Origin: JBBQHX01 sp035306065
GTDB lineage: Bacteria > Gemmatimonadota > Gemmatimonadetes > Gemmatimonadales > Gemmatimonadaceae
Reading direction: 5' to 3'
DNA: 64,000 nt
Assembly: GCA_035306065.1 (NCBI GenBank)
Contig: DATGOL010000029.1
Coordinates: forward strand, 1 to 64,000
Below the pieces are notes generated by a model. The model was not told where the DNA came from, made no database searches, and saw nothing but the letters and a program-made list of their open reading frames with translations. Below, piece by piece: positions 42,319-51,964 of this stretch (position 1 is its first letter; every line of letters starts with the position of its first letter). The position numbers and the translations under genes were made by a program.

Positions 42319-43657
42319 TGGATGTGGCTGTAGAGATTGTCGCGCTACCATCTATTGCACCCGGCACGCGCTTGCGCAGTTCTGCGGCCAGTGATTCACG
42401 ATCGAGCACAAGCGGTTCCGCACCGCCCGCACGCATCTCTCGCAACTCTACCCTGCCGTCAGGGTGAAGAATGGCGGAGCTGCGTGCCCCGGACTTCTGT
42501 GCTGCCTTGAGTTGCGCCCCGGTTCGCTGCGTTCGGAGCTTCTCCTCGTTGAGCACGTAGTCAACACTGAACGTCTCGTTGCGAAGATACCCCACGAGAC
42601 CCAGCACGTCGTGAGGCTCGGTTCCCTCCGCGGCAACCACCCACACGTCAGCTCCGTGCTGCCGGGCAGGCATCAGTCCTCGATCCCTGAGCAGTTCGCC
42701 GAGTACCACGTCGCCCAGGCCGAACCCGAGTGCGGGCAGGTCTGCACCGCCCAACGTTGCCAGAAGCGTGTCGTACCGGCCACCACCACAGATTGCGCGG
42801 AGCTCACCCTTTGCGTCGAAGAGCTCGAACACGATTCCGGTGTAATACGCGAGGCCGCGCACGATGGAGAGATCGAATACGAGCCAGTCACCGAATCCCA
42901 GTGCATTGACTGCATCGCGGTAGCGGGCAAGACGGTCGAACTCCTCCTGCCCTGCGCCGCCGGCACGTTCACGTAACGCGTCGAGATCCCGCAACTCGCA
43001 CAGCGCGAAAAGGTCCGAGATTGCTGCCTCTCCAACGCCGGCCTGCGTCATTCGCGCTGTCAGTGCCTCACGCGATTCGCGGCCCATTTTGTCCACGGCG
43101 GCATACACCGCACCGCGCTGGAGTTCGGTGATGCCGAGTGAGTCCAGCAGCGCATTCAGCAGCCGGCGATCGGACACCCTGGCGCGCACGTCCTCCGCGC
43201 CCAGGCCGAGTTCAGCACAGATGCCGCATGCAACGCTGAGCAGTTCGGCGTCCGCCAGTACGTCGGACTCACCAACTATGTCCACGTTCAGCTGAAAGTG
43301 CTCGCGCAACCTTCCGCGCTGTGCCCGCTCGTATCGAAAGAGCTGGGGCATGGAAAACCAGCGTACCGGCTTGCGCAGGGCATTGGCGCGCGCACCGACC
43401 ATGCGGGCGAAGGTAGGGGTCATCTCGGGCCGAAGAGATACAGGCCTGCCACCCTTGTCCTCGAAGCTGTAGAGCTGCCCGACAATCTCCTCGCCGCTCT
43501 TGCGAGTGTAGAGCTCGAGCGGCTCGAGAGGAGGCCCGTCGTATTCCTCGAAAGCGGCGCGGCGCGCAACGCGGCGCCAGGCGTCCATTATATGGGCTCG
43601 CTCCGCGAGGTCATCGGGATAGAAGTCGCGGAAACCGGGCAACGCACCTTGGGCCAT
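42311..43657 (-). CDS. hisS: Histidyl-tRNA synthetase
   Basis: 448 aa. It begins MAQGALPGFRDFYPDDLAER, then SLRPEMTPTFARMVGA (motif 2 side), the histidine-specific blocks SIVRGLAYYTGIVFELF and AICGGGRYDTLL, and a C-terminal anticodon-binding domain from about 340. It starts 9 bases after the folC stop. Confidence 0.95.
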   Translation of the reverse strand: MAQGALPGFRDFYPDDLAERAHIMDAWRRVARRAAFEEYDGPPLEPLELYTRKSGEEIVGQLYSFEDKGGRPVSLRPEMTPTFARMVGARANALRKPVRWFSMPQLFRYERAQRGRLREHFQLNVDIVGESDVLADAELLSVACGICAELGLGAEDVRARVSDRRLLNALLDSLGITELQRGAVYAAVDKMGRESREALTARMTQAGVGEAAISDLFALCELRDLDALRERAGGAGQEEFDRLARYRDAVNALGFGDWLVFDLSIVRGLAYYTGIVFELFDAKGELRAICGGGRYDTLLATLGGADLPALGFGLGDVVLGELLRDRGLMPARQHGADVWVVAAEGTEPHDVLGLVGYLRNETFSVDYVLNEEKLRTQRTGAQLKAAQKSGARSSAILHPDGRVELREMRAGGAEPLVLDRESLAAELRKRVPGAIDGSATISTATSNE

Positions 43658-43666
43658 CCTTTCAAT

Positions 43667-44965
43667 CTACCGGCTCAGCGGATCCACTTGCAACCGGACC
43701 ATCGCATCACCAACGGTGTGGAACGAGCCGGTTACGAGAACCGTTCCGGTACCCCGTTGCGCCTCGTCCAGCGCCGCCACGAAATCGGCAACGAACTCTG
43801 CGTCCCAGCCGTGCTCGCGGGCCCAGCGTGCTGCGCCTGCCGCGTCCCATACCCTGCCGCTCGGTGCGGTCGGTGCCGTTGTGAGCACGAACCGGCCGGC
43901 ATGCGGCGCGAGTGCCTCGATGATTCCCTGCCAGTCCTTGTCAGACAACACCGCCACAAGCGCAGTTACCGGCTGGTCGAGGCCTGCTGAGCTCATCGTG
44001 CGGGCAAGAACACGCGCCCCGGCAGGGTTGTGCGCAACGTCAAAGAGCCAGCGGCCCTGCCTGTGAAAGCGACCCGGCAGGCGAACTCTTGAGAGAGCCT
44101 CCCTGGCCTGCCCGGCAGGTATGCGGTACTTCTCGCCCGCCGCGTTCAGCATGGCAAGTGCTACAGCTGCGTTCTGTGCCTGGTGCTCACCCATGAGTGG
44201 CACCCGTACCTCAAGGCCGTCCGTCGTGAGGAAACACGTGTCATGGTCGGAAACGCGAACGCTTTCTTCGCGCAGCGTCTGCCTTGCGTGGATGATTTCC
44301 GAGGCGCCCGCATCAGTGGCAGCCTTCACGAGTTCACGGGTGGCCTCGTCAGGTGCCGCGCCAATGACGGCGGGCACGCCGGCCTTGAAGATTCCGCCTT
44401 TCTCCCGCGCAATCGCCGTGAGCGATTCACCAAGGTACTCAACGTGATCTATGTCTACGCTCACTACGCCAGCCGCGAGAGGCTGAACCACGTTGGTACT
44501 GTCCAGCAGGCCGCCAAGGCCCACCTCCACCACGGCAACATCCACCTGCTCACGCGCGAAGCATTGAAAAGCGAGTGCGGTGGTTACCTCGAAGAACGTG
44601 GCATCCAGGTGCGTGATGAGCGACTCGTGCTCGTCCAGGAAGCGCACTACATCGTCGGGCGCAACTGCCCTGCCGTCCACAACAATGCGCTCGCGAAAGT
44701 CCACCAGGTGGGGAGACGTGTAGGTGCCAACCTTGAGTCCGCGCCACTGGAGCGCGCTCGCGAGCATCGCCACCACGCTCCCCTTCCCGTTGGTACCAGC
44801 AACGTGCAGTACGGGAACCGCAAGGTGCGGGTTGCCTAGTGCTGCGAGAAGTGCAGTGGTGCGCTCCAGCCCCGGCCGCACCGCGCCCGCGGTACGGCGG
44901 AAGAGTGCGTCCAGCGCCTCACGATAACCTGACCCGGCCAGCTTGTGGTTCAGGCAGACATCCAC
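43667..44965 (-). CDS. folC: Dihydrofolate synthase / folylpolyglutamate synthase
   Basis: 432 aa. The P-loop is GTNGKGS at about 57-63. Other Mur-ligase-type blocks are YTSPHLVDFRERI, VEVGLGGLLDSTNVV, and RLPGRFHRQGRWLFDVAHNP. It adds glutamate to dihydropteroate and folates, after FolB and FolK encoded at 8660-9441. Its start lies within the last codons of accD (16-base overlap). Confidence 0.95.
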   Translation of the reverse strand: MDVCLNHKLAGSGYREALDALFRRTAGAVRPGLERTTALLAALGNPHLAVPVLHVAGTNGKGSVVAMLASALQWRGLKVGTYTSPHLVDFRERIVVDGRAVAPDDVVRFLDEHESLITHLDATFFEVTTALAFQCFAREQVDVAVVEVGLGGLLDSTNVVQPLAAGVVSVDIDHVEYLGESLTAIAREKGGIFKAGVPAVIGAAPDEATRELVKAATDAGASEIIHARQTLREESVRVSDHDTCFLTTDGLEVRVPLMGEHQAQNAAVALAMLNAAGEKYRIPAGQAREALSRVRLPGRFHRQGRWLFDVAHNPAGARVLARTMSSAGLDQPVTALVAVLSDKDWQGIIEALAPHAGRFVLTTAPTAPSGRVWDAAGAARWAREHGWDAEFVADFVAALDEAQRGTGTVLVTGSFHTVGDAMVRLQVDPLSR

Positions 44966-45813
44966 CCGGCTGATGCCGGTTGTCCGGTCATGTGGCGAAG
45001 CAGCCTTCCCACGGTGGACTTCAGGTCGCGGCGGTGCACCACCGCATCCAGCATCCCCTTGTCGAGCAGGAATTCCGCCGTCTGGAACCCTTCGGGAAGG
45101 TCCTGCCCGATCGTCTGCTTGATCACGCGAGGCCCGGCGAATCCGATCACAGCTCCAGGTTCCGCCAGGATAGCATCACCGAGCATGGCGAAGCTGGCGC
45201 TCACGCCACCGGTAGTGGGGTTGGTGAGTATCGAGATGTACGGAATGCTCCGCTCATCCAGCTGAGCGAGCATTGCCGATGTCTTGGCCATCTGCATCAG
45301 AGACAGCACACCTTCCTGCATACGGGCGCCGCCCGAAGCCGACAGGATAACGAGCGGCCACTTGCGCTCCTGCGATCGCTGGCCGGCACGAGCAAGCTTC
45401 TCACCAACCACCGAGCCCATGGAACCACCCATGAACGCGAAGTCCATGGCGCACACGTTCAGCGGTGAGCCGTCCAGCCGCCCGCTGGCACTGAGTACCG
45501 CCTCAGCGTCTCCAGCGTTGTTGTGAGCCTTCTTGAGGCGCTGGGCATAGTCCGGGAAGCCCAGAGGGTCTACCGAGCGCAGGTCAGCATCATGCTCCTC
45601 GGCGGTACCGTCATCCAGAAGGATGTTTACGTAGTCAACCGCGCGGATGCGCCGATGAAAATCACAGCTGGGGCACACGTTCAGGTTGCGCACGAACTTC
45701 TCACGAATGTCCGTATGCCCGCAGGCCTCGCACTTCTCCCAGGCATCAGGGGGAATCTCGAGGCGCTCGCGCCGCGGAACTCGCGGCTTCTTCTCCTTCC
45801 GGAACCAGGCCAT
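44950..45813 (-). CDS. accD: Acetyl-CoA carboxylase carboxyltransferase beta subunit
   Basis: 287 aa. The N-terminal zinc ribbon is Cys28, Cys31, Cys47 and Cys50 (CEACGHTDI, CPSCDFH). The carboxyltransferase region has MGGSMGSVVGEK, SASGGARMQEG and LTNPTTGGVSASFAMLGD. It works with AccA (not in the window) to make malonyl-CoA. The accD-folC order is common. It starts 78 bases after the rodA stop, a gap with no clear promoter. Confidence 0.97.
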   Translation of the reverse strand: MAWFRKEKKPRVPRRERLEIPPDAWEKCEACGHTDIREKFVRNLNVCPSCDFHRRIRAVDYVNILLDDGTAEEHDADLRSVDPLGFPDYAQRLKKAHNNAGDAEAVLSASGRLDGSPLNVCAMDFAFMGGSMGSVVGEKLARAGQRSQERKWPLVILSASGGARMQEGVLSLMQMAKTSAMLAQLDERSIPYISILTNPTTGGVSASFAMLGDAILAEPGAVIGFAGPRVIKQTIGQDLPEGFQTAEFLLDKGMLDAVVHRRDLKSTVGRLLRHMTGQPASAGWMSA

Positions 45814-45891
45814 AGCGCCAAATGTGGCCGCACGCCCGGCTTTGGCACAAGGGACAGCCTGTTTCCTCGCCGAAAACCCGCGGCTGGAATA

Positions 45892-47136
45892 TCAGATGGC
45901 CAGTCTGCCGGCTCGCCCCCGGCCTTCCATGCTGACACGGAGCAGAATTCCCACGGCAATCCAGCTGGCGAGCATGAACGAGCCCCCGTAGCTGAAGAAT
46001 GGAAGCGGAATTCCGGTGATGGGCATGAGGTTCAGCGTCATGCCGATGTTCACCACCACGTGTACGAACCACGATGAGAGCAGTCCGAAGGCCACCAGGC
46101 TGCCGAATGGATCGTTCGCCCGCTCCGCGACCCTTACGGTGCGGAGGAACAGCAGCGCGAACAGCCCGAGCGCCACCATCACTCCGATGAAGCCCAGCTC
46201 TTCGCCGACAACGGCGAAGATGAAGTCCGTGTGCTGTTCCGGCAGGAATGCCAGGCGTTTCTGGGAGCCGCTCGTGTAGCCCGAACCGAACCAGCCACCG
46301 GAGCCTATCGCGATCTTCGACTGGATTACGTGGTAACCCGAATTTCGCGGATCCCGTGACGGGTCAAGGAATACGAGCAGCCGGTTCTGCTGGTAAGGGG
46401 CAAGCCGGTCCCACAGCATGGGCGCGATGACACCCATTGCAACGTTGGCGGTAACTATCGAGACCCCTTCGAGCAGATAGGGTCTGTGATAGAAAACGAA
46501 CGCCAGCAGCAACAGGAACCACGCGCCCCACACCCACGTGCTGAACGAGAGAATGAGGCTCACCGCGGGACTGGCAAGCAGCACCAGCAGCTGCCACGGT
46601 ACGCCACTCCAGAACAGCATCGCGAAGAAGATTCCCACGAACACAATGCCGGTGCCGAGGTCGGGCTGTGCCATGATCAGCACCCACGGCATGAACACCA
46701 CGATTGCGGGCAGCCAGAGATCCAGCAGTGACCTGGCGGGCTCCCTTCGGGACGCCAGCACCTTGGCCAGCATCAGCACCACCACGATCTTCGCAAACTC
46801 TGCCGGCTGGATTCGCGCGGGGCCGATTCCGATCCAGCTCTTGGTGCTTGCCGCCGTGCCGGCACCGCCACCCAATATCAACGTGAGGGCAAGTAGAGCC
46901 AGCATAGCCACGTAGGCCGGCGTGGTCAGCCAATCCATTACGCGAACGGACAGCCTGCTTGCCACGAGCGCACCAGCCAGCGCAACTGCAACCCAGAACA
47001 GCTGCATCTGCCACAGGCCCGTGGCCGTTGAGCGTACGTCCGTTTGTCCAGCTGAATAGACCATTGCCACGCCGTACGCCGTAAGCGCGAGCGCGGTGAG
47101 AACCAGCGGGAGGTCGCCTACGATGCGGCGCAGCAC
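45892..47136 (-). CDS. rodA: RodA peptidoglycan polymerase (SEDS family)
   Basis: 414 aa with about ten membrane helices. Family landmarks are MVYSAGQTDVR after the first helix, RIQPAEFAKI, MAQPDLGTGIVF, and the C-terminal GMTLNLMPITGIPLPFFSYGGS. It polymerises lipid II during cell elongation together with the class B PBP encoded just upstream, 7 bases away. Confidence 0.95.
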   Translation of the reverse strand: MLRRIVGDLPLVLTALALTAYGVAMVYSAGQTDVRSTATGLWQMQLFWVAVALAGALVASRLSVRVMDWLTTPAYVAMLALLALTLILGGGAGTAASTKSWIGIGPARIQPAEFAKIVVVLMLAKVLASRREPARSLLDLWLPAIVVFMPWVLIMAQPDLGTGIVFVGIFFAMLFWSGVPWQLLVLLASPAVSLILSFSTWVWGAWFLLLLAFVFYHRPYLLEGVSIVTANVAMGVIAPMLWDRLAPYQQNRLLVFLDPSRDPRNSGYHVIQSKIAIGSGGWFGSGYTSGSQKRLAFLPEQHTDFIFAVVGEELGFIGVMVALGLFALLFLRTVRVAERANDPFGSLVAFGLLSSWFVHVVVNIGMTLNLMPITGIPLPFFSYGGSFMLASWIAVGILLRVSMEGRGRAGRLAI

Positions 47137-47143
47137 CGAATGG

Positions 47144-48919
47144 CTACTCCAGGTTCTCGGTTACCGGGATTGGCGCAGTGGGAGCGCGGAAGTAGCGCTC
47201 GAAGATCGACGACGCGACTCGTGCGGCAGCCGAGCCGCTCTGTCCGTACTCGATCATCACGGCAACCACCAGGCGGGGGTCTTCCACCGGGGCGAATCCT
47301 ACGAACCATGCATGGTTGGGACCGTGCGGGTTCTGTGCAGTGCCTGTCTTTCCCGCAATCTGAATTCCCTGCACCTGCGCACTTCCTGCAGTTCCGCGAG
47401 ACGACACCACATCCAGCATGGCCAGGCGCAAACTTGCCATCTGCTCCGGCGTCAGGTTGAGAACCTTCACGCGGTTCGGTACATCCTGCTTCACGATGGA
47501 CGGTGTTGCGGCATGCCCGTCCGTAGCGAGTGCAGTGTAGAACCGCGCCATGTTGGTCACGGTCTGCGCGTTCTCACCCTGGCCGATTGAAAGGTTCATT
47601 GCAACCGAACCCTCGGTCCAGCCGCGGGGGCCGAAGGTTTCGTTGTAATAGTCTATGGTTTCCGGAAAGATGCCCGGGTTTTCGCCGGGAAGGTCAATGC
47701 CGCTTCGTTCGTGCATGTGCAGGTCCACACCGCCCGCGAGCAGACGGCGCAGGCCAATCTGCCTGCCTAACTGGTAGAAGTACACGTTGCATGAACCTGC
47801 AATGGCTCCGCGCAGGTCCACGTTGCCGTGACCATCGCGCTTCCAGCACCGCCAGTACCTGCCGCCATATGAAATACCGCCGTTGCACGCCACCGGCATG
47901 CGCGTCTCGGGCTGCACGAGTCCGAGTTCCAGGCCCATTGCAGCCGTAGCCAGCTTGTAGGTGGACGCCGGCTCGTATCGCCCCTTCAAAGCCTTGTTGT
48001 AAAGCGGCTTTCGGGGGTCCGTATTAAGCGAGTCATAGTACTGGAATGACACCCCGCCAATGAACCGGTTGGGGTTGAACCCAGGTGCGCTGTGCAGCGC
48101 GATGACACCGCCGGTATTGGGATCCAGCGCAACGATACCACCCTGCAGCGTGTCCATCAGCGTTACGACATGGCGCTGAAGGTCGAGATCTATGTTGGTA
48201 TGAAGCGGCGGTGGGGACTCGGCAGGCAGTTCGGTGCGTGCACCGCGCTCGCGGACGATGCGATTCCGTGCGTCCACTTCCACGAAGCGCGTACCCTCAC
48301 GACCGCGAAGCAGTGACTCGTATGACCTCTCGAGCCCATCGCGGCCTACCTGCTGTCCCGCCGTGTAGTCCGCAAACTCCGGCCGGGTGAGCTCCCGCTC
48401 ATCGATTTCAGCCGTGTAACCCACGAACGCGGAAACCGCTGCGCCATCGGGGTAATACCGCTTTGGCGCCGACTGAACCACCAGTCCCGGGAAGTCGGTA
48501 CGCAGCTCTTCCAGCACGCTCACCATGTCGAACTCGGCATCCGAGAATACGAGCGCCGGACGACTGGGCATTGCGCGATAGCGTCGAACGGTTGCGTCAA
48601 TCTGTCGCTGCGTGAGCTCGATGGAGTTGGAAAGCTGCTCGAGAGTTACGCGCAGGCTGTCTTCGTTCTTCGCAATGATTGACACCGAGTAACCCGGTAC
48701 GCTCTCGGCAATGACGCGACCGTGGCGATCATAAATGATTCCACGCGGCGCGGGCAGCGGAATGGGGCGTAGCCTGTTCGTCTCGCTCTGCAGAGCGAAC
48801 TGTTCGTGCTCGATTACCTGCGTGCGGAAAAACGCAGCGCCCAGCAGAATCAGCGGCAGGAGCACCAGAACGGCCGCGGCAATCGCGCGGCGCCGAACGT
48901 CGTGAGGGTGGAAGCTCAT
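47144..48919 (-). CDS. mrdA: Penicillin-binding protein 2 (elongation transpeptidase)
   Basis: 591 aa. One N-terminal membrane helix (about 12-33), a PBP dimerisation domain, then a transpeptidase domain. Its motifs are SxxK in PASTYKLA, SxN in AGSCNVYFYQLG, and KTG in IAGKTGTAQNPHG. It cross-links peptidoglycan in the rod complex with RodA and MreBCD. The ATG overlaps the mreD stop (ATGA). Confidence 0.96.
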   Translation of the reverse strand: MSFHPHDVRRRAIAAAVLVLLPLILLGAAFFRTQVIEHEQFALQSETNRLRPIPLPAPRGIIYDRHGRVIAESVPGYSVSIIAKNEDSLRVTLEQLSNSIELTQRQIDATVRRYRAMPSRPALVFSDAEFDMVSVLEELRTDFPGLVVQSAPKRYYPDGAAVSAFVGYTAEIDERELTRPEFADYTAGQQVGRDGLERSYESLLRGREGTRFVEVDARNRIVRERGARTELPAESPPPLHTNIDLDLQRHVVTLMDTLQGGIVALDPNTGGVIALHSAPGFNPNRFIGGVSFQYYDSLNTDPRKPLYNKALKGRYEPASTYKLATAAMGLELGLVQPETRMPVACNGGISYGGRYWRCWKRDGHGNVDLRGAIAGSCNVYFYQLGRQIGLRRLLAGGVDLHMHERSGIDLPGENPGIFPETIDYYNETFGPRGWTEGSVAMNLSIGQGENAQTVTNMARFYTALATDGHAATPSIVKQDVPNRVKVLNLTPEQMASLRLAMLDVVSSRGTAGSAQVQGIQIAGKTGTAQNPHGPNHAWFVGFAPVEDPRLVVAVMIEYGQSGSAAARVASSIFERYFRAPTAPIPVTENLE

Positions 48920-49404
48920 GCGCTACGCACCTCCAGCAGCGGCCGCAACAGCAGCAGCAGGAACACTCCCATGGCTGCGGTAACTGCGGCCGAAAGTGGT
49001 GACCAGAGTAATGCGTCCATTGCAAAGCCGGGTGACCCGAAATTCCCCTCAGCCAGCATCTGCAGCAGGTTGAACACCCACTTGCCCATGAAGAAGAAGA
49101 AACCGGTAAGTGCAATGTTGTCTGCGAAAAACATTGCCTTGAGCCAGGAAGCGGAAAAGCCGATGAGGCACATGGCGAGTGCCGCGGAGCCCATGTGTCC
49201 GGGTGCCAGCGCATCCGAAAGCAGGCCGATAAGAAGCCCGGAAACAGCTGCCGCGCCAGGACGAAGGCGCACAGCGAGCACGAGCAGGGCCACGATCAGG
49301 AAGTCCGGCGAGGCACGCCAGCCGAGTAGTGGCCTGAGTGTGTAATGTAGTGCAACGAGCGCAATGCAGAGCAGCGCTACGCGCAGGAATTGGCCCATGG
49401 TCAC
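48916..49404 (-). CDS. mreD: Rod-shape protein MreD
   Basis: 162 aa, about five membrane helices and little else, as expected for MreD. The family-like segments are DFLIVALLVLAVRLRPGAAA and GLLIGLLSDALAPGHMG. It lies between mreC (four-base overlap) and mrdA (four-base overlap) and is assigned largely on that context plus topology. Confidence 0.88.
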   Translation of the reverse strand: MTMGQFLRVALLCIALVALHYTLRPLLGWRASPDFLIVALLVLAVRLRPGAAAVSGLLIGLLSDALAPGHMGSAALAMCLIGFSASWLKAMFFADNIALTGFFFFMGKWVFNLLQMLAEGNFGSPGFAMDALLWSPLSAAVTAAMGVFLLLLLRPLLEVRSA

Positions 49405-50564
49405 TGCCGGCGTGCTCCTGGCGCCGGAACCGCCGGCGCCATGGCGAACGCATCGTCATCGTCCGGCGGCGGTGCATTGGGTGGCGGACGTACCGCGGGC
49501 TGGGCGGATGGAGGCAGCGTCGGAATGGCGAGCCTCGCAGCGGCATCTGCAGCCGCGGAGATGCTGTCTGCACGAAGCGAATCGGCCCTCCGGCGCTCCG
49601 CTTCGCGAGCCCTAAGCAGCGCCTGAACCCGTGCGGCCGAGTCTGCCACAACTGAATCCGCGGCGGCCCGGAGCGCCCGGAGCGCCGAATCGGCATCGGC
49701 AGGAAGCTGCCACGCGCCGATAAGTCCCTCATCACGCTGCTCGTTTCGCACTATCATCACCAGCCCAACGTCGGCCGGTGTCACCACCGGACGAAGCAGG
49801 TAGGTGCGCTGAAAGCCGCCGCCCTCGGGACTCAGCTCGCCGACCACGGTTCCAACCGGAATGCCTATCGGGTAGGCCACGCCCAGCCCGGAAGTGACAA
49901 TGGTGGAACCAGCGGGCAGAGTATCCCGAACGCGTACCCACGTGAGGCGGAGCAGGAACGGAGCGGGGTCGTCGCCTGCGACTTCGAATGACTCCGAGCC
50001 TGGCAGGTACGGCTGAACCATCCCGAACACGCGGCCGTCCGCAGACATCGCGCTTACCCGAAAATCCGGATGCGAGAGCAGAATGGCTTCGCTCGTGAGG
50101 GGGTCGACGGCGCGCACGAGACCAACCAGTCCCTGCGGCGTGACCACGGGCATGCGACGCTGAACACCAGCGTTGGCACCTGCCGACAGCAGTACGCTGT
50201 TGCCCTCTCCAGGGCCCTGCGTACCAAGTACCTCCGCCGGTACAAAATCCACGTCCAGGCGCTGCCCCAGCCCGAGCAGTCCACGCAGATGCGAGTTTTC
50301 GGTGCGCAGCGTCTGTGTGACCATCGTCTGGAGTGCCAGGCTGTCGATGGCGCGTGTTGTAGAATCGTGCGCGAGGATAGCCATGCGTCCGCGCTCTGCC
50401 CTCGTCTGCAGGGTAACGAGAGGCGTGCCTACGGTGTTGCGGATTGCGGAAGCAAGGCGGTCCCGCGTGAGGCGCGGAAGAACGAGGATGAGAAGCGCGA
50501 GCGCAACGCAGACGGCCAGGACAACGGCATCCGCTCGGGATCCCTGGGCAGCGGTGCGCGCCAC
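49401..50564 (-). CDS. mreC: Rod-shape protein MreC
   Basis: 387 aa. One membrane helix at about 14-32 and a coiled coil follow, then the MreC beta domain (LRGLLGLGQRLDVDFVPAEV, GVQRRMPVVTPQGLVGLV). The last ~90 residues are a low-complexity tail rich in Arg, Ala and Glu, then Pro and Asp (PPPDDDD), longer than in most MreC. It links MreB to periplasmic synthases. It starts 7 bases after mreB. Confidence 0.93.
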   Translation of the reverse strand: MARTAAQGSRADAVVLAVCVALALLILVLPRLTRDRLASAIRNTVGTPLVTLQTRAERGRMAILAHDSTTRAIDSLALQTMVTQTLRTENSHLRGLLGLGQRLDVDFVPAEVLGTQGPGEGNSVLLSAGANAGVQRRMPVVTPQGLVGLVRAVDPLTSEAILLSHPDFRVSAMSADGRVFGMVQPYLPGSESFEVAGDDPAPFLLRLTWVRVRDTLPAGSTIVTSGLGVAYPIGIPVGTVVGELSPEGGGFQRTYLLRPVVTPADVGLVMIVRNEQRDEGLIGAWQLPADADSALRALRAAADSVVADSAARVQALLRAREAERRRADSLRADSISAAADAAARLAIPTLPPSAQPAVRPPPNAPPPDDDDAFAMAPAVPAPGARRQ

Positions 50565-50571
50565 TGCTCGC

Positions 50572-51609
50572 TCAGCTGCTCAGGACTGACCAGTACTTGT
50601 CCTCGTCGTCCAGAATGCGGCCTGTACCTCGGACAACGCAGGTAAGCGGATCTTCATCAACGTGGATTGGCAGGTTCGTCTCCTGGCTGAGGAGCACGTC
50701 CAATCCGCGAATGAGAGCACCGCCGCCGGTCATTACGATTCCGCGATCCACGATATCCGAGGCGAGCTCCGGCGGCGTGATCTCCAGCGCACGACGCACA
50801 CCGTCAACGATCTGCTGGATCGGCTCCTGGATTGCCTCACGAATCTCCGCGGAGTGCACACGAATGGTTTTCGGAATACCCGAAACCAGGTCGCGGCCCT
50901 TTACCTCCATCTCGCGCTCCTCGCCAACCGGGAACGCAGATCCGATCTGGATCTTGATCTGCTCAGCCGTGGGCTCACCGATGAGCAGGTTGTAGTTCTT
51001 GCGCATGAACTGCACGATCGCGATGTCCAGCTCATCGCCACCCGTGCGAATCGACGTGTCGCTCACGATACCCGAGAGCGCGATCACCGCGATCTCCGTG
51101 GTACCGCCACCGATGTCAATCACCATGTTGCCGGTAGGCGTGTCGACAGGCAGCCCGACTCCAATGGCAGCAGCCATCGGTTCGGCAACCATGAACACTT
51201 CCTTGGCTCCGGCTCCAAGCGCGCTGTCCCTCACGGCGCGCTTCTCCACCTCGGTGATGCCGCTCGGCACGCAGATGATCACGCGAGGCTTCACCTTGAA
51301 CAGGTGATTCTCGATGATGAGCGCCAGGAAGTAGCGCAGCATCTTCTCGGTCACGTCGAAGTCGGCAATAACGCCGTCCTTCATTGGCCGAACCGCGATC
51401 ACACCCTCGGGCGTGCGGCCCAGCATACGCTTCGCCTCCAGCCCAACGCCCTTGATCTTCTTGGTCTCGCGATCCATCGCGACAACGGAAGGCTCGTTGA
51501 GCACGATTCCCTCGCCTTTTACATAGACGAGAGTATTGGCAGTGCCGAGATCTACGGCGATCTCAGTGGCGGGAAACAGAGTCCCACGCTTGAAGAACGG
51601 CCAGCGCAT
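50572..51609 (-). CDS. mreB: Actin-like MreB
   Basis: 345 aa. The nucleotide-binding actin-fold motifs are AVDLGTANTLVYVKGEGIVL, GNMVIDIGGGTTEIAVI and GIVMTGGGALIRGLD. It polymerises under the membrane to guide the rod complex. First gene of mreB-mreC-mreD-mrdA-rodA; the start is ATG 51609. Confidence 0.97.
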   Translation of the reverse strand: MRWPFFKRGTLFPATEIAVDLGTANTLVYVKGEGIVLNEPSVVAMDRETKKIKGVGLEAKRMLGRTPEGVIAVRPMKDGVIADFDVTEKMLRYFLALIIENHLFKVKPRVIICVPSGITEVEKRAVRDSALGAGAKEVFMVAEPMAAAIGVGLPVDTPTGNMVIDIGGGTTEIAVIALSGIVSDTSIRTGGDELDIAIVQFMRKNYNLLIGEPTAEQIKIQIGSAFPVGEEREMEVKGRDLVSGIPKTIRVHSAEIREAIQEPIQQIVDGVRRALEITPPELASDIVDRGIVMTGGGALIRGLDVLLSQETNLPIHVDEDPLTCVVRGTGRILDDEDKYWSVLSS

Positions 51610-51964
51610 GCAGAACCGGTTCGGACGCCGTGTCTGGCACGGCGCGTCAGCAGGATAGGGGCGATTTACGGGCGTAAGCTAAGGCTGCCTGTGAGGCGCG
51701 ACAAGGCATTGTGCAGTCATCACCTAGACGATTCGTCACACCCCGTCATGGTGACGACGCCCACGGTGTGCTCTCCGTCACGTTGCTGCACTCGGATGGC
51801 GAAGCGAGACCAGGTGTCGGGTGGTCCGCCCGTCACTGATCCGGGAGCTGTCCGGCGGGCCAGATGAACCGCTGTACTGGCTCCCGGACTCGGTAACGGG
51901 ACGCAGAGTGCCTGACGGGAACCGGAATATTTACCGGAACGTGTTCAGCTACAGGAAGACTATT
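51610..51964. other. 355-base intergenic region upstream of mreB
   Basis: No convincing gene in either strand. It holds the candidate mreB promoter at 51676-51704. A methyltransferase gene transcribed in the same direction ends at its far side. No tRNA-like or riboswitch-like structure was recognised. Confidence 0.6.
51676..51704 (-). promoter_or_regulatory. Candidate mreB operon promoter
   Basis: TTGTCG (51704-51699), a 17-base spacer and TAGCTT (51681-51676), about 67 bases before the mreB ATG. The -10 is identical to those of dusB and the second EIIA gene. Confidence 0.45.

Noticed and set aside
40792..42333. A 513-codon open frame antisense to proS
   Set aside because: It mirrors the codon bias of proS, shows no recognisable domain, and the sense strand encodes a full ProRS.
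50662..51867. A 401-codon open frame antisense to mreB
   Set aside because: mreB is unmistakable on the other strand, and the antisense product has no hydrophobic core or motif.
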